The notes under the pieces: model-generated
What the model was told of the DNA's origin: nothing
The model's database searches: none
What the model saw: only the letters and a program-made list of their open reading frames with translations
Shown: piece by piece, positions 56,430-64,000 of the stretch
Layout of the letters: every line of letters starts with the position of its first letter
Numbering within the stretch: the stretch's first letter is position 1
Position numbers and translations under genes: made by a program
DNA from: Norana najaformis
Taxonomy: Eukaryota > Annelida > Clitellata > Crassiclitellata > Hormogastridae
DNA length: 64,000 nt
Assembly (NCBI GenBank): GCA_964023275.1
Contig: OZ029914.1
Span: 11,700,341-11,764,340, forward strand
Direction of reading: 5' to 3'

Positions 56430-57340
56430 GTTAATCACTTGCTATTAATGCTAGATTACTCGGCACAGCATTCTACACCCTAATAGAAAAATATTTCTCG
56501 GATATTTTCACCTTTATTCTTGAGATACAAAAGTTACATAAGACTCTGAATTGAAGTTGGATATAGGCCTCCCGTAACCGTTTGCAGACGCAATTAAATT
56601 ATTCGTAAAAGAGCAAGCAAAACCTATCTCCTCAAACCAAACCTCATTTTTATTTGCCCCGATCATAGCACTAATTCTGGCACCATTAATGTGAATTATC
56701 TACCCCCACCACTATCAATCCTTCTTTATCCAATTCAGAGTCTTATATTTCTTATGTACCTCAAGAATAAATGTATATACTACCTTTTTAGCAAAATGAA
56801 GGTCAAATTCTAAATATGCATAACTTGCAGCACTGCGAGGAGTAGCCCAGACAATTTCTTACGAGGTGAGGATACCTCTAATCTTGCTAAGTGTCATTTT
56901 AATAACAATAAATTTTACTAAGATACAACTAACATCCTGACATTGTAATACTTGATTTGATTTATTCCAAAGTTAGCGGAAACAAATCGAACATCCTTCG
57001 ACTTTGTTGATGAAGAATCAGAACTGGTATCAGGATTCAATGATAAATATAGCATAGGACTGTTCGCCCTAATTTTTATAACTGGGTATGCTAACATTTT
57101 AGGCTAGCATCTTAGTAATAAGACTATTTATTAGAGTAATCTTTTAAAGTACATGTACAACCCTACTAAGAGACATAACCCTAGTAGTAGAGACCGTACT
57201 GCTAGCCACCTTATTCGTGTGGGTTCGAGCAACCTACCCTTGTATACAGTATGATCACTTAATAAATTTAACATGGAAAGCTTTCCTACCAATGTTCTTG
57301 ACCAGACAAATTCTATTCACCCCCTTAGTAATCTTAATTT
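56430..57340 (+). pseudogene. nad1: NADH dehydrogenase subunit 1 pseudogene, in NUMT
   Basis: With the invertebrate mitochondrial code the frame gives AFYTLME, then [57 protein letters not shown] and [20 protein letters not shown], the landmarks of complex I subunit ND1. Defects: a TAA where Gln is expected just before PFADAI, a TAA in the SKYA..LAALRG region, and small indels near 56510 and 56980-57000. It ends against trnI. Not functional in the nucleus. Confidence 0.9.
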
Positions 57341-57407
57341 GATACAGCGCCGGAACGAACGGATAACTTTGATCACAGTAATTAAGGAACTTCTAATTCT
57401 CTTTATC
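57341..57407 (+). pseudogene. trnI: Mitochondrial trnI-like, in NUMT
   Basis: 67 nt with a GATACAG/CTTTATC acceptor stem (one mismatch), anticodon GAT in CTTTGATCAC and a T-arm AGGAACTTCTAATTCT. It sits between nad1 and trnK as in annelids. Confidence 0.75.
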
Positions 57408-57409
57408 TT

Positions 57410-57470
57410 ACTAGAGAGCTTGTAAACAGCACATGACTTTTTATGAAGAGATAATAAACATATTTCTAGT
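57410..57470 (+). pseudogene. trnK: Mitochondrial trnK-like, in NUMT
   Basis: 61 nt with an ACTAGAG/TTCTAGT acceptor stem and anticodon TTT in CATGACTTTTTATG. It ends two bases before the nad3 start. Confidence 0.7.
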
Positions 57471-57472
57471 TA

Positions 57473-57616
57473 ATGAATGTTATTACAACGTTAACAATTA
57501 TTGCAATTTTACTACCATCAATTATTCTACTAACAGCCTGAGTATTAGGTGCGCGCTCTATAACAGACCGAGAAAAATCGTCCCCGTTTGAGTGCGGATT
57601 TGACCCAAAAAGAACA
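57473..57616 (+). pseudogene. nad3: NADH dehydrogenase subunit 3, 5' part, in NUMT
   Basis: From ATG: MNVITTLTIIAILLPSIILL, then [20 protein letters not shown], then CGFDPK, the ND3 signature (TGA read as Trp, AGA as Ser). The second half of ND3 is missing; the sequence passes straight into nad2. Confidence 0.85.
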
Positions 57617-57695
57617 GCATTGATAGGAATAAATCAAAGTCAAATACGCTCAATCATAGAGCATACTCATCTATTGGCCATTTCGGATGAATAAT
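57617..57695 (+). pseudogene. nad2: NADH dehydrogenase subunit 2, internal fragment, in NUMT
   Basis: Reads ALMGMNQSQMRSIM, then after a small indel [13 protein letters not shown], matching the GLNQTQLR.I.AYSSI.H.GWM motif of ND2. Only about 26 residues remain. Confidence 0.7.
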
Positions 57696-57765
57696 AAGAC
57701 CCATGACCTTAAGTTAAAAAAAACTAAAACCTTCAAAGTTTACAATGAGAAGACCTCAGATCTTG
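57696..57765 (+). pseudogene. trnW: Mitochondrial trnW-like, in NUMT
   Basis: Anticodon TCA in ACCTTCAAAGTTT, with an AAGA...TCTT acceptor partly paired. It lies immediately before atp6, the annelid cob-trnW-atp6 neighbourhood without cob. Confidence 0.65.
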
Positions 57766-57767
57766 CC

Positions 57768-58464
57768 ATGATACCAGACTTTTTTCCTCCTTTCATCCCT
57801 ACATGTTTAATACCCTGTTCCTTTCTTGTTTAATACCCTGTTCCTTTCTAACTCCATATTTCTACTAATAACTACTACAACCCTCCTAATCATTCCATCT
57901 TCCTTCTGAGTTATTAGATCGCGTATCCCCTATTATTACAACCATATTAACCCAACTAGCACGTACATCAGGACTGTATTTAAAGGGTCTTCATACAATC
58001 TTATCCTCCACCTTCATACTTCTCCTTATAATCAATCTAATGGAATTGATCCCATACACATCTAGCATTTCATGTCACTTAATCTTTACCCTTACGCTGG
58101 GGCTGCCCATCTGACTAAGACTAATTATATCAAGATTCTCTTTTAGCTCCAAAAACTCCACAGCACACTTCCTCCCTGATGGAGAACCTGACTGACTAAA
58201 CCCATTTCAAGTATTAGTTGAAACAACAAGAGTTCTTGTGCGACCTCTATTTTTTCGACTAGCAGCCAACATAAGAGCTGGATACATCGTACTAAGCCTA
58301 ACAGAAATTTACTGCGTCGCATCATGATTTTCCAGATTATCGGGCACCATACACCTGAGCTTATCACACTAGGGTATATCTGATATGAAGTCGCAATATG
58401 CTTATTTCAAGCATACATTTTCTGCCTTCTACTCTCCCTATACCCAGACGACCACGCACACTAA
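57768..58464 (+). pseudogene. atp6: ATP synthase subunit 6 pseudogene, in NUMT
   Basis: Starts MMPDFF; after a frameshift and a short tandem duplication (TTTAATACCCTGTTCCTTTCT twice at about 57807-57850) it continues [63 protein letters not shown] and QAYIFCLLLSLYPDDHAH with a stop at 58462-58464. These are ATP6 landmarks (conserved Arg in LAANMSAGY context). A further indel lies near 58360. Confidence 0.9.
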
Positions 58465-58526
58465 ACAGTAAGCATAACTTAATGCATGTGGATTTCGGCT
58501 CGACAAGAGCGGTAATAGCATTGTTT
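58463..58526 (+). pseudogene. trnR: Mitochondrial trnR-like, in NUMT
   Basis: AAACAGT/ATTGTTT acceptor stem overlapping the atp6 stop, anticodon TCG in GATTTCGGCTC. The trnW-atp6-trnR order is annelid-type. Confidence 0.7.
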
Positions 58527-58574
58527 TTAAAAATCAATTTACATATATAGATATACATGTAAACATATACATAT

Positions 58575-59522
58575 TGTGGCGCTTCCTGTTCTTTGGACCC
58601 TTTGGCGATACAAAGACGCTATATAAATCACTACAGATACCTGAGAAGCGCCATGCTTCAATGTCGATCACACATCGAGTGCATATTACCCAAGCATCTG
58701 TTCTTTCAAGTGACTAAACTAAGTGTTCAGGCTCGTTTACAGACAGTCACAGAATGAGATTTTGATTACATATATATTATCAAATTATTCTTTATAAATG
58801 TTTATGTCAATCATACAACTCGAATGCCTATCTATCTAGCTATGGCCAGCTATGCTAAACTATGTATATAATTTATTTGACTTCCCTTCCCATGCGTAGT
58901 CCTGTCTGGATTCAAACTTCTTTCCAGTTCCTGGGATGAGGGTTCACAGTTTTGAAACTGAAGCGAAACCGTGCATTTTTTTCTTCGCTTTCGCTGTGTT
59001 TTCGAACATGGCGAGGTTTGCAGACGGCCAGTTCTTCTTCACGAAAGCAATACACCAACGGTTGACGAATAATCATCCTTCATAACCGTTCTGGCGATTA
59101 GTTCGCTGTCTATACGCTTTCGTACGGTGACAGTTACACCGAAGATTCGCAAAAACTGTACGAGTTTAGTTCAAAGACTATCGTTGCGTCGAAGATTTCG
59201 CAGTTTCTCCGCCACGACGTTGGCAACGGATTAACCGATTTGCCGTCTGTATTAATCCAGTCGAACGATTGACTTGCTCCGTAACGCTCAGTCAATACCA
59301 CCCAAACGCCAAGCTAAACTGACTAAAATCTAACTATTTACTTAAGCTGGCCATTTATTAATAATAAAACCCTAACTATTCTGTAGCTGGCCGGCTAATC
59401 TTAAATCTAAATCTTAATTAGCTACTCTAACTAGTCTGTACACTTGATTCAACAATAGTAAGTATGTAAACACAACGCAATATAATTCAAAATCAAATGC
59501 GTAATAAATGGGGTTCGCTACA
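58575..59522. mobile_element. Solo-LTR-like element, copy 2
   Basis: 948 bp from TGTGGCG to CGCTACA, flanked by the 5-bp direct repeat CATAT (58570-58574 and 59523-59527). It has a TATATAA box at about 58618 and an AATAAA near 59503 on the + strand. Homologous in reverse orientation to 7779-9331. No internal coding region. Confidence 0.65.
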
Positions 59523-59562
59523 CATATATACGTATTTAAGAATATGTATACATATATACTTC

Positions 59563-59642
59563 CAGTAGTAGTGGTGGTGGTGGTAGTGGTAGTAGTAGTA
59601 GTAGTGCAGTAGTAGTAGTAGTAGTAGTAGCAGTAGCAGTAA
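59563..59642. repeat. (AGT/GGT)n microsatellite
   Basis: AGT and GGT trinucleotides, followed by a fragment (59645-59700) of the tRNA-headed repeat. Confidence 0.85.
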
Positions 59643-59934
59643 ACGTCGAAAGATCGGTAGGTTCACAAATCCCTGATAAGGCAGAAAGATCTTTTTAATT
59701 AAGCATCTTACAAAAGCGCTGCACACATGACTAGCTAATTCATATGACCAAGAGCAAAGCCAGTCCAAAGGTGGTTTAACTATTCCTTAAGAGCCTCTGA
59801 GACTCGTGATCAAGATTACCATGTCAAATGTCAACTCGGCGATCACCGTGACAAGTCCAGAATCAGTAGCGTCGCAGATATCCGAGGTGAGTCTTAACAA
59901 GACCATGGCCGTAGAATGCCCATTCGTGACTCCG

Positions 59935-60273
59935 AACTGTCACTTCGGCATGAAGTTACATGCTTCTAATTAGCGTACCATCTGCTGAGCAACAATTATC
60001 TTAATAGCATTACACAAAAATTCAAAGTTCGATATTAGAAGGTAGTTGGTGATATTGTCCGGATTCAGTGTCGGCTTCTTCAGTGAAGGTAAACCAGTTG
60101 CTCTTTTGACCTGCTGGAAGAAATCCTTCAGCAATCTCCAAACTGCACAGCTGGACTAGGAAAGGGAGCAGCTCATAGATAAATTTGTCAATATATAAAG
60201 TTGTAATAGGACCGAGCGTCCACGTTTTAGGCGGAAAAGAAATAAAAAACGATTTAAAATCTTTACTATTCAC
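59935..60273 (-). mobile_element. L2/CR1-like LINE (family B) RT N-terminal fragment
   Basis: Minus strand: LGPITTLYIDKFIYELLPFL, then SLEIAEGFLP, then PDNITNYLPISN and IVAQQMV in a neighbouring frame, equivalent to the LDPIPT.LLK..L..LLPFI..L.N.SL..G.FP and ..YRPVSNL..LSK..E..V..Q regions. It shares its left part with 56110-56278. Confidence 0.65.
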
Positions 60274-60525
60274 CGCTTCGAATTGATTCTGGTGTCATTA
60301 TGTAGATGAATGCGTGGTTGGGGCCCAACCCTGTGTCTCTTTGTGGGCATATTTCCTTTGTGCAGGAACCTCGCAAGTAGTTCTCCCCGAAGCACGATGT
60401 TCTCTGCGGAGTGAAGGAGCGGCCCACAAACACTGACATACCGTTTCAGCGTCGTCGGCTGTTCTTAGAGTGGCGGACAATCAGATGCTCGCAGTAGCAC
60501 CGCTCCTCGTCCTGGAATGGGTACT

Positions 60526-60822
60526 TTATCCGCAAAGCCAAATCCATTCACTGCGATCCTTGTTCAGCCCTGTCCTCTTAAAAGGCGCTCGGTTCGCCTG
60601 ACTTTTCTCCTCGTTGATTTGCACTCCGATCCGTACCTTGCAGTGACATGGTTCCATCTGATGCAACAGAACGTGAGGAAGCAGGTGGTTGATGATGTAG
60701 CTGAAATTATAATCGTAGAAGTAGAACAGCTCTTCACATGAAAGACTGTCCTCTACGCTATACAGGTAGTAGACAACGACGGCTGTCGCGCAGGCAATGG
60801 TGGGAGGCCTCGTCCTTTCACT
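60526..60822 (-). CDS. Unassigned minus-strand open frame, 98 codons
   Basis: Open from 60822 to TAA at 60526-60528: VVVYYLYSVEDSLSCEELFY, then FYDYNFSYIINHLLPHVLLH and so on. The composition looks protein-like and a splice-donor-like GGTACGG lies within it near 60634. No domain is recognised, there is no early ATG and no neighbour supports it. It could be an exon of an unknown minus-strand gene or a repeat fragment. Confidence 0.2.
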   Translation of the reverse strand, partial: SERTRPPTIACATAVVVYYLYSVEDSLSCEELFYFYDYNFSYIINHLLPHVLLHQMEPCHCKVRIGVQINEEKSQANRAPFKRTGLNKDRSEWIWLCG

Positions 60823-60867
60823 TTATAGGCATGTATGCATAACTAACTATGAAATTAAAGTGTATTG

Positions 60868-60882
60868 ATATCTATATAACAC
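60868..60882 (+). promoter_or_regulatory. Putative TATA-type core promoter of Ig/NHL gene 2
   Basis: TTGATATCTATATAACA about 110 bases upstream of the ATG at 60982, aligned with the equivalent sequence of gene 1 at 11042. Confidence 0.35.
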
Positions 60883-60981
60883 CCTTTAGGACATTTTAGA
60901 AAAGCTAAAATGAATTACATCGAATTACTTTGCCATTTCTGTAGTTTCCGTAAAAACTGAGTCTCGATATTGCTTTCAACG

Positions 60982-61036
60982 ATGAAGCATGCTATGGTAC
61001 TTCTGGCAATAACACTGAATCTTTTTCATAAATTCG
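60982..61036 (+). CDS. Exon 1: signal peptide, gene 2
   Basis: 55-nt exon, ATG then a hydrophobic leader of 18 residues, ending in phase 1 before GTAAGA. Confidence 0.8.
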
Positions 61037-62542
61037 GTAAGATTGTAAAAGTTTCTCGCTTTTAATGACTTATGATAACAATTTTAAGAACATGTACAGT
61101 AAGCTTACGTGTTTTCATATTATGCAATGCGTTTGAAGTTGCAAATTGTAAGAAACTGTTCTCAAAAGAACGATAACCAGTATGAAATGGACTTACAGGC
61201 CTAACTGAAACACGTAGATATAGACTACTAAAGTTTATGTTGGGACACTTTAAACCACATGAATAATGACATGACAGAAAGCCACGATCCTTCAGTGCGT
61301 AGGTGAGATTTTCATTTCACAGAAATAAGATGGGATATTTATGAAGAATTATATGAAATAATTTATTAAATTGCGTTTAGTTGTGGAATTTCAGATGCAG
61401 AGTTGATCGTGATTCCTCGCGACATTGAAGTGATGGTTAATGATTCGACTTACATGAGCTGTTCGACGTCTCTTGAAGAGAAGAAAGTCCAATGGCGTCA
61501 TGGCAACAGTTATGTTTACACCGGAAGAGATATTTTCGAACCATATAATGTCAGGTTCTCGATTGAAATTAACACATTGACAGGAACATCCAGTTTGGTT
61601 ATTCGATCAGTCCAACCATCAGACGCCGGACAGTACGAATGCATAGAGGATGACGGTTTTGGAGAACGAAGATCAGCTCAGCTAATAGTGTTAGGTATGT
61701 TTATATTTTACATTTTTTCAAATTTTCAGAGTAGTGTCTGCTAAGATACGACATTAAGGTGCAAGAACACTCCCAGACATAAACTGTCTACTGCTAAAAC
61801 ACTATCAAAACTGCCTGCCACCCGACAGTTTTGTCCAGTTATTTCAAAAAGCCAGAGTAATCTAGTTAGAGACTGAAAGTAGAGTTCTTAATTGCTACTT
61901 TGATATAGGTAGACATTCTGCTTTTTCAACAGATAAGAAGAATTTCGCGCCTTGTTTATCAACAACAAATGATGATCATGCCAAGACTGTTAAAATCTCG
62001 CATTACTTACATTATGCTTGCAAAACAAGTAGACGAAACCACTGAGACCCTATTAAATAACCGGATAAATAAACCATGTAATTAAACGTTTCATATTTGA
62101 ATACTTTTTGTAGAATTACTATGATTGTGAACTGGAAAATGAACATTTCGAGGCCAGTAGAATATCATAATTTGATCAATACAAAAATGTAATTCAGTTT
62201 TGTGTTGATTTATTTTAGATGAATATCCAACCTGCAAATCTAGCATGGAATCTGTCAAATTCATTGGACCAAACATTTGCGGTATTGAACCAGACAAAGT
62301 CAAACTTTCATGTAGCATAACATACCACGGCAACAGTTTTCCAATTCTTCAATGGAAAGCGAGCGGAGACAATCAATCCATTGTAGAAGGACTGGTCAAC
62401 TTTACCTCCAATAAGAATGAAGTCACCTACACACTAACGATGAAAAGTACACTTGATCTAAATAACTCTTCGTTTATTTGCCAGACGACGAGAACTTCCA
62501 AGAGAAACTACAGTTGTTCATCTGACCTTATCAGAATTGTAT
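60982..62542 (+). CDS. Ig/NHL receptor-like protein, gene 2 (5' part; runs past window)
   Basis: Three exons are visible: 60982-61036 (signal peptide, MKHAMVLLAITLNLF), 61395-61694 (Ig1) and 62219-62542 (Ig2). Splice sites are GTAAGA, TTTCAG/GTATGT and TTTTAG/GTGAGT, all phase 1, and the two Ig exons have exactly the same lengths (300 and 324) as in gene 1. Ig1 keeps Cys (YMSCSTS), Trp (VQWRHG) and DAGQYEC; Ig2 keeps SCSITY, LQWKAS and FICQTT. No third Ig, membrane or NHL exon lies before the right edge, so the C-terminus is outside the window. Gene 1 and gene 2 point the same way, about 50 kb apart, as tandem paralogs. Intron 1 lacks the piggyBac insert of gene 1. Confidence 0.8.
61395..61694 (+). 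CDS. Exon 2: first Ig domain, gene 2
   Basis: 300-nt phase 1-1 exon. It differs from the gene 1 domain mainly in the early strands (EADKVHWRHGNN versus EEKKVQWRHGNS), around GRYILEPY/GRDIFEPY, and in the loop before the final strand (DEGHGEQR versus DDGFGERR). Confidence 0.85.
62219..62542 (+). CDS. Exon 3: second Ig domain, gene 2
   Basis: 324-nt phase 1-1 exon beginning DEYPTCKSSM; cysteine pattern as in gene 1. The donor GTGAGT is stronger than GTTAGT in gene 1. Confidence 0.85.
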
Positions 62543-64000
62543 GTGAGTACACGTTTCCATCTGTTGTGAAACAGAGAAAGGGGCATGGATGATGATATTA
62601 GTTTATTACTTTCATTGTTTTACTGTTGTTCGCATTGGGTAGAAATGACCCTTGGTGATTAAAATATGACGTTAGGAGTAGACTCATATGGACAAAATTT
62701 AATTTGTAATTTTTATATTATAAAGTGATTAACTTTTACGGATCTGGAAATTTGATTTCCTAAACTTTCAGTACTGAAAGGACCCTTGTATAAAATTGCA
62801 GATAGCGAAATATGTAGATTTAAAAATGGTTCAGTAGCAGATATTATATAATCAGTGTGCGGAACACAGACTGACAGGGGGAGCAAAGTAGCGAATGGAA
62901 CCCGATAGGCCTAAACATAAGAAAGACAGAAATATGTACAAGAGGGTTACATCGGAAGATCCCAGTTACTGAATACCGGGTGTATTGTAAAATAAGTCCA
63001 TATGAAGAGTTTCGCTGTCTAATTATTTTTGCAATTTTATTATGATGCCGTGCAACAAAACTCAACTTAGCATGTCTTCTTGGAACCTAATTTGTTGTCG
63101 TGTACATCAATTGTAATGTTTTACGACTGTTGCCACGAGACTAAATGTTTAGAAAGACTTTGGTGGTCAATTTAAAACCCTAGTTGGAGGTCAGTCTAAA
63201 ACATTTATTGGTGGTTGGCGTCTCTTCGGGGTTTTCTCTGCGTCTTGGTTCCTTAACGAAGATTGTTCAAGCGATGCGTTTATTTCTTTACAACGAGTCT
63301 ATGTACAACGTATTTACTGAGTCATGATGTTCTTAGACATTTTAAATTCACTCTCCTGCTGCTATCGACTTATTTCTATAACACCTCTTTTGTCTGTTCG
63401 TCGGTCGTTGCAGCCTGTTTCAGTAGAGAGCGGATTCCTCTTGGCGCTTCGCTGAGAGTGAATCCCGACTCTCTTGTCCGTTTCCTTTTTATCATTTCTT
63501 CCTGCTCCTGGAGGCAGACTTCAATCGTATACCTTCTACCCCTTCCTGCCTTGCCGCATTATCATGGCTTACTTTCCTGTAGTCTGCTGGCAGCGGACTT
63601 GAATCTCATTCCTTCTTCCTTCTTCCTTCTTCCTCCGTCTCTGTGTCATCATCGCTCGCATTCTAGTGCTCTGCTGTCTGTCTCGCAGATCGTTCTCCTT
63701 CCAGTCCCCTCGCTTGCACGCGTTGCACTTTGGAGCAGTACTTTGTCATGTCTTCGTATCTGTGTGCCTTTGTATGCCTCCTTTCCTCTGTCTGTTCTGC
63801 CTGTCGTTCTTTAGTCTTCGCATCAGTCATGTTTAACTGTTTCTGCCCTTCATCCATAACTAATTTACTTCTACAATACTACAGTTAATTAATTGTTTAG
63901 ATAATTAATTGTTCATATAATTATTTAATGTCCTTTATTTATGGCCATATATCGCATCTACGTCTTATCGTATCCATTACTTCAGTTGTAATACAAATTA
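62543..64000. other. Right edge: presumed intron 3 of gene 2
   Basis: Apart from a fragment of the 300-bp repeat (62990-63120), I see only AT-rich sequence and a pyrimidine-rich stretch (63260-63850). The latter's 183-codon frame looks like a compositional artefact. Confidence 0.45.

Larger units (their letters stand above)
56279..58535 (+). other. Nuclear mitochondrial insertion (NUMT), annelid-type order
   Basis: About 2.26 kb of mitochondrial DNA: trnL2-nad1-trnI-trnK-nad3(5')/nad2(internal)-trnW-atp6-trnR. The left junction is sharp: the LINE family B sequence CTGGAAGAAATCCTTCAG continues differently here and at 60.1 kb. The first and last blocks match the conserved annelid order; nad3, nad2 and trnW are brought together by a deletion. 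tRNA stems are still well paired and few substitutions interrupt the frames, so the transfer is fairly recent. Confidence 0.9.

Noticed and set aside
56279..58535. Contaminating mitochondrial contig or misassembly instead of a nuclear insertion
   Set aside because: Stops, indels, an internal deletion and joins to LINE sequence that recurs at 60.1 kb all point to a true nuclear copy.
56279..58535. Echinoderm origin, suggested at first by the AGGCCTA-rich sequence
   Set aside because: AAA reads as Lys in conserved ND1 positions (echinoderm mitochondria read Asn), and the gene order is annelid-like.
63263..63814. 183-codon open frame near the right edge
   Set aside because: Strong pyrimidine bias, no motif, no splice structure, and it lies in the presumed third intron of gene 2.
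1..64000. CRISPR array, operons, bacterial promoters
   Set aside because: No spaced direct repeats of the right kind and no prokaryotic gene structure; the tandem repeats seen are microsatellites or transposon pieces.

Overview
This window is eukaryotic nuclear DNA from an invertebrate animal, most likely an annelid. It shows spliced exons with GT/AG borders, large introns, dense retrotransposon debris and microsatellites, and no bacterial operon structure. The lineage clue is a nuclear insertion of mitochondrial DNA at 56.28-58.53 kb. It reads with the invertebrate mitochondrial code (TGA=Trp, AGA=Ser, AAA=Lys) and carries trnL2-nad1-trnI-trnK-nad3 followed by trnW-atp6-trnR, both blocks of the conserved annelid gene order.

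Host genes. The clearest gene runs from 11.15 to 26.95 kb on the + strand. It encodes a signal peptide, three immunoglobulin-like domains, one transmembrane helix, a short charged linker and an NHL-type beta-propeller; the seven exons sum to 1983 nt (660 residues plus stop). Every intron is phase 1. Downstream the linker exon recurs at 27.71 and 33.90 kb and a second NHL terminal exon lies at 34.80-35.66 kb, all in the same phase. This can be read either as alternative cytoplasmic ends or as the tail of a duplicated gene. A decayed linker copy sits at 22.12 kb. A second paralog starts at 60.98 kb (signal peptide, Ig1, Ig2) and runs off the right edge. The window therefore holds part of a tandem family of membrane Ig/NHL receptor-like genes. 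Function and ligand are unknown; cell-surface recognition linked to an intracellular propeller is an inference.

Mobile DNA. (i) Two copies of a 2628-bp terminal-inverted-repeat transposon lie in opposite orientation at 39.66-42.29 and 51.20-53.82 kb. The second has an intact 567-residue transposase-like ORF; the first has three frameshifts. (ii) A piggyBac-type remnant with TTAA duplications is in intron 1 of the Ig/NHL gene. (iii) A degenerate RNase H-bearing I-like LINE fills intron 3. (iv) A decayed RTE-like LINE lies at 30.7-33.3 kb. (v) Many fragments of L2/CR1-like LINEs are scattered, one family having an ATTACG-repeat 3' tail. (vi) Two solo-LTR-like elements have TG...CA ends and 5-bp target duplications. 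(vii) tRNA-derived SINE-like repeats occur throughout.

Layout. 0-11 kb: repeats, LINE and LTR debris. 11-36 kb: Ig/NHL gene and its duplicated 3' modules, with inserted elements. 36-54 kb: repeats, the inverted transposon pair, an assembly gap (33 N at 39475) and two unassigned GC-richer ORFs. 54-56.3 kb: a diverged copy of the 6.5-10.9 kb block. 56.3-58.5 kb: mitochondrial insertion. 58.6-60.9 kb: LTR-like element and LINE debris. 61-64 kb: start of the second Ig/NHL paralog.
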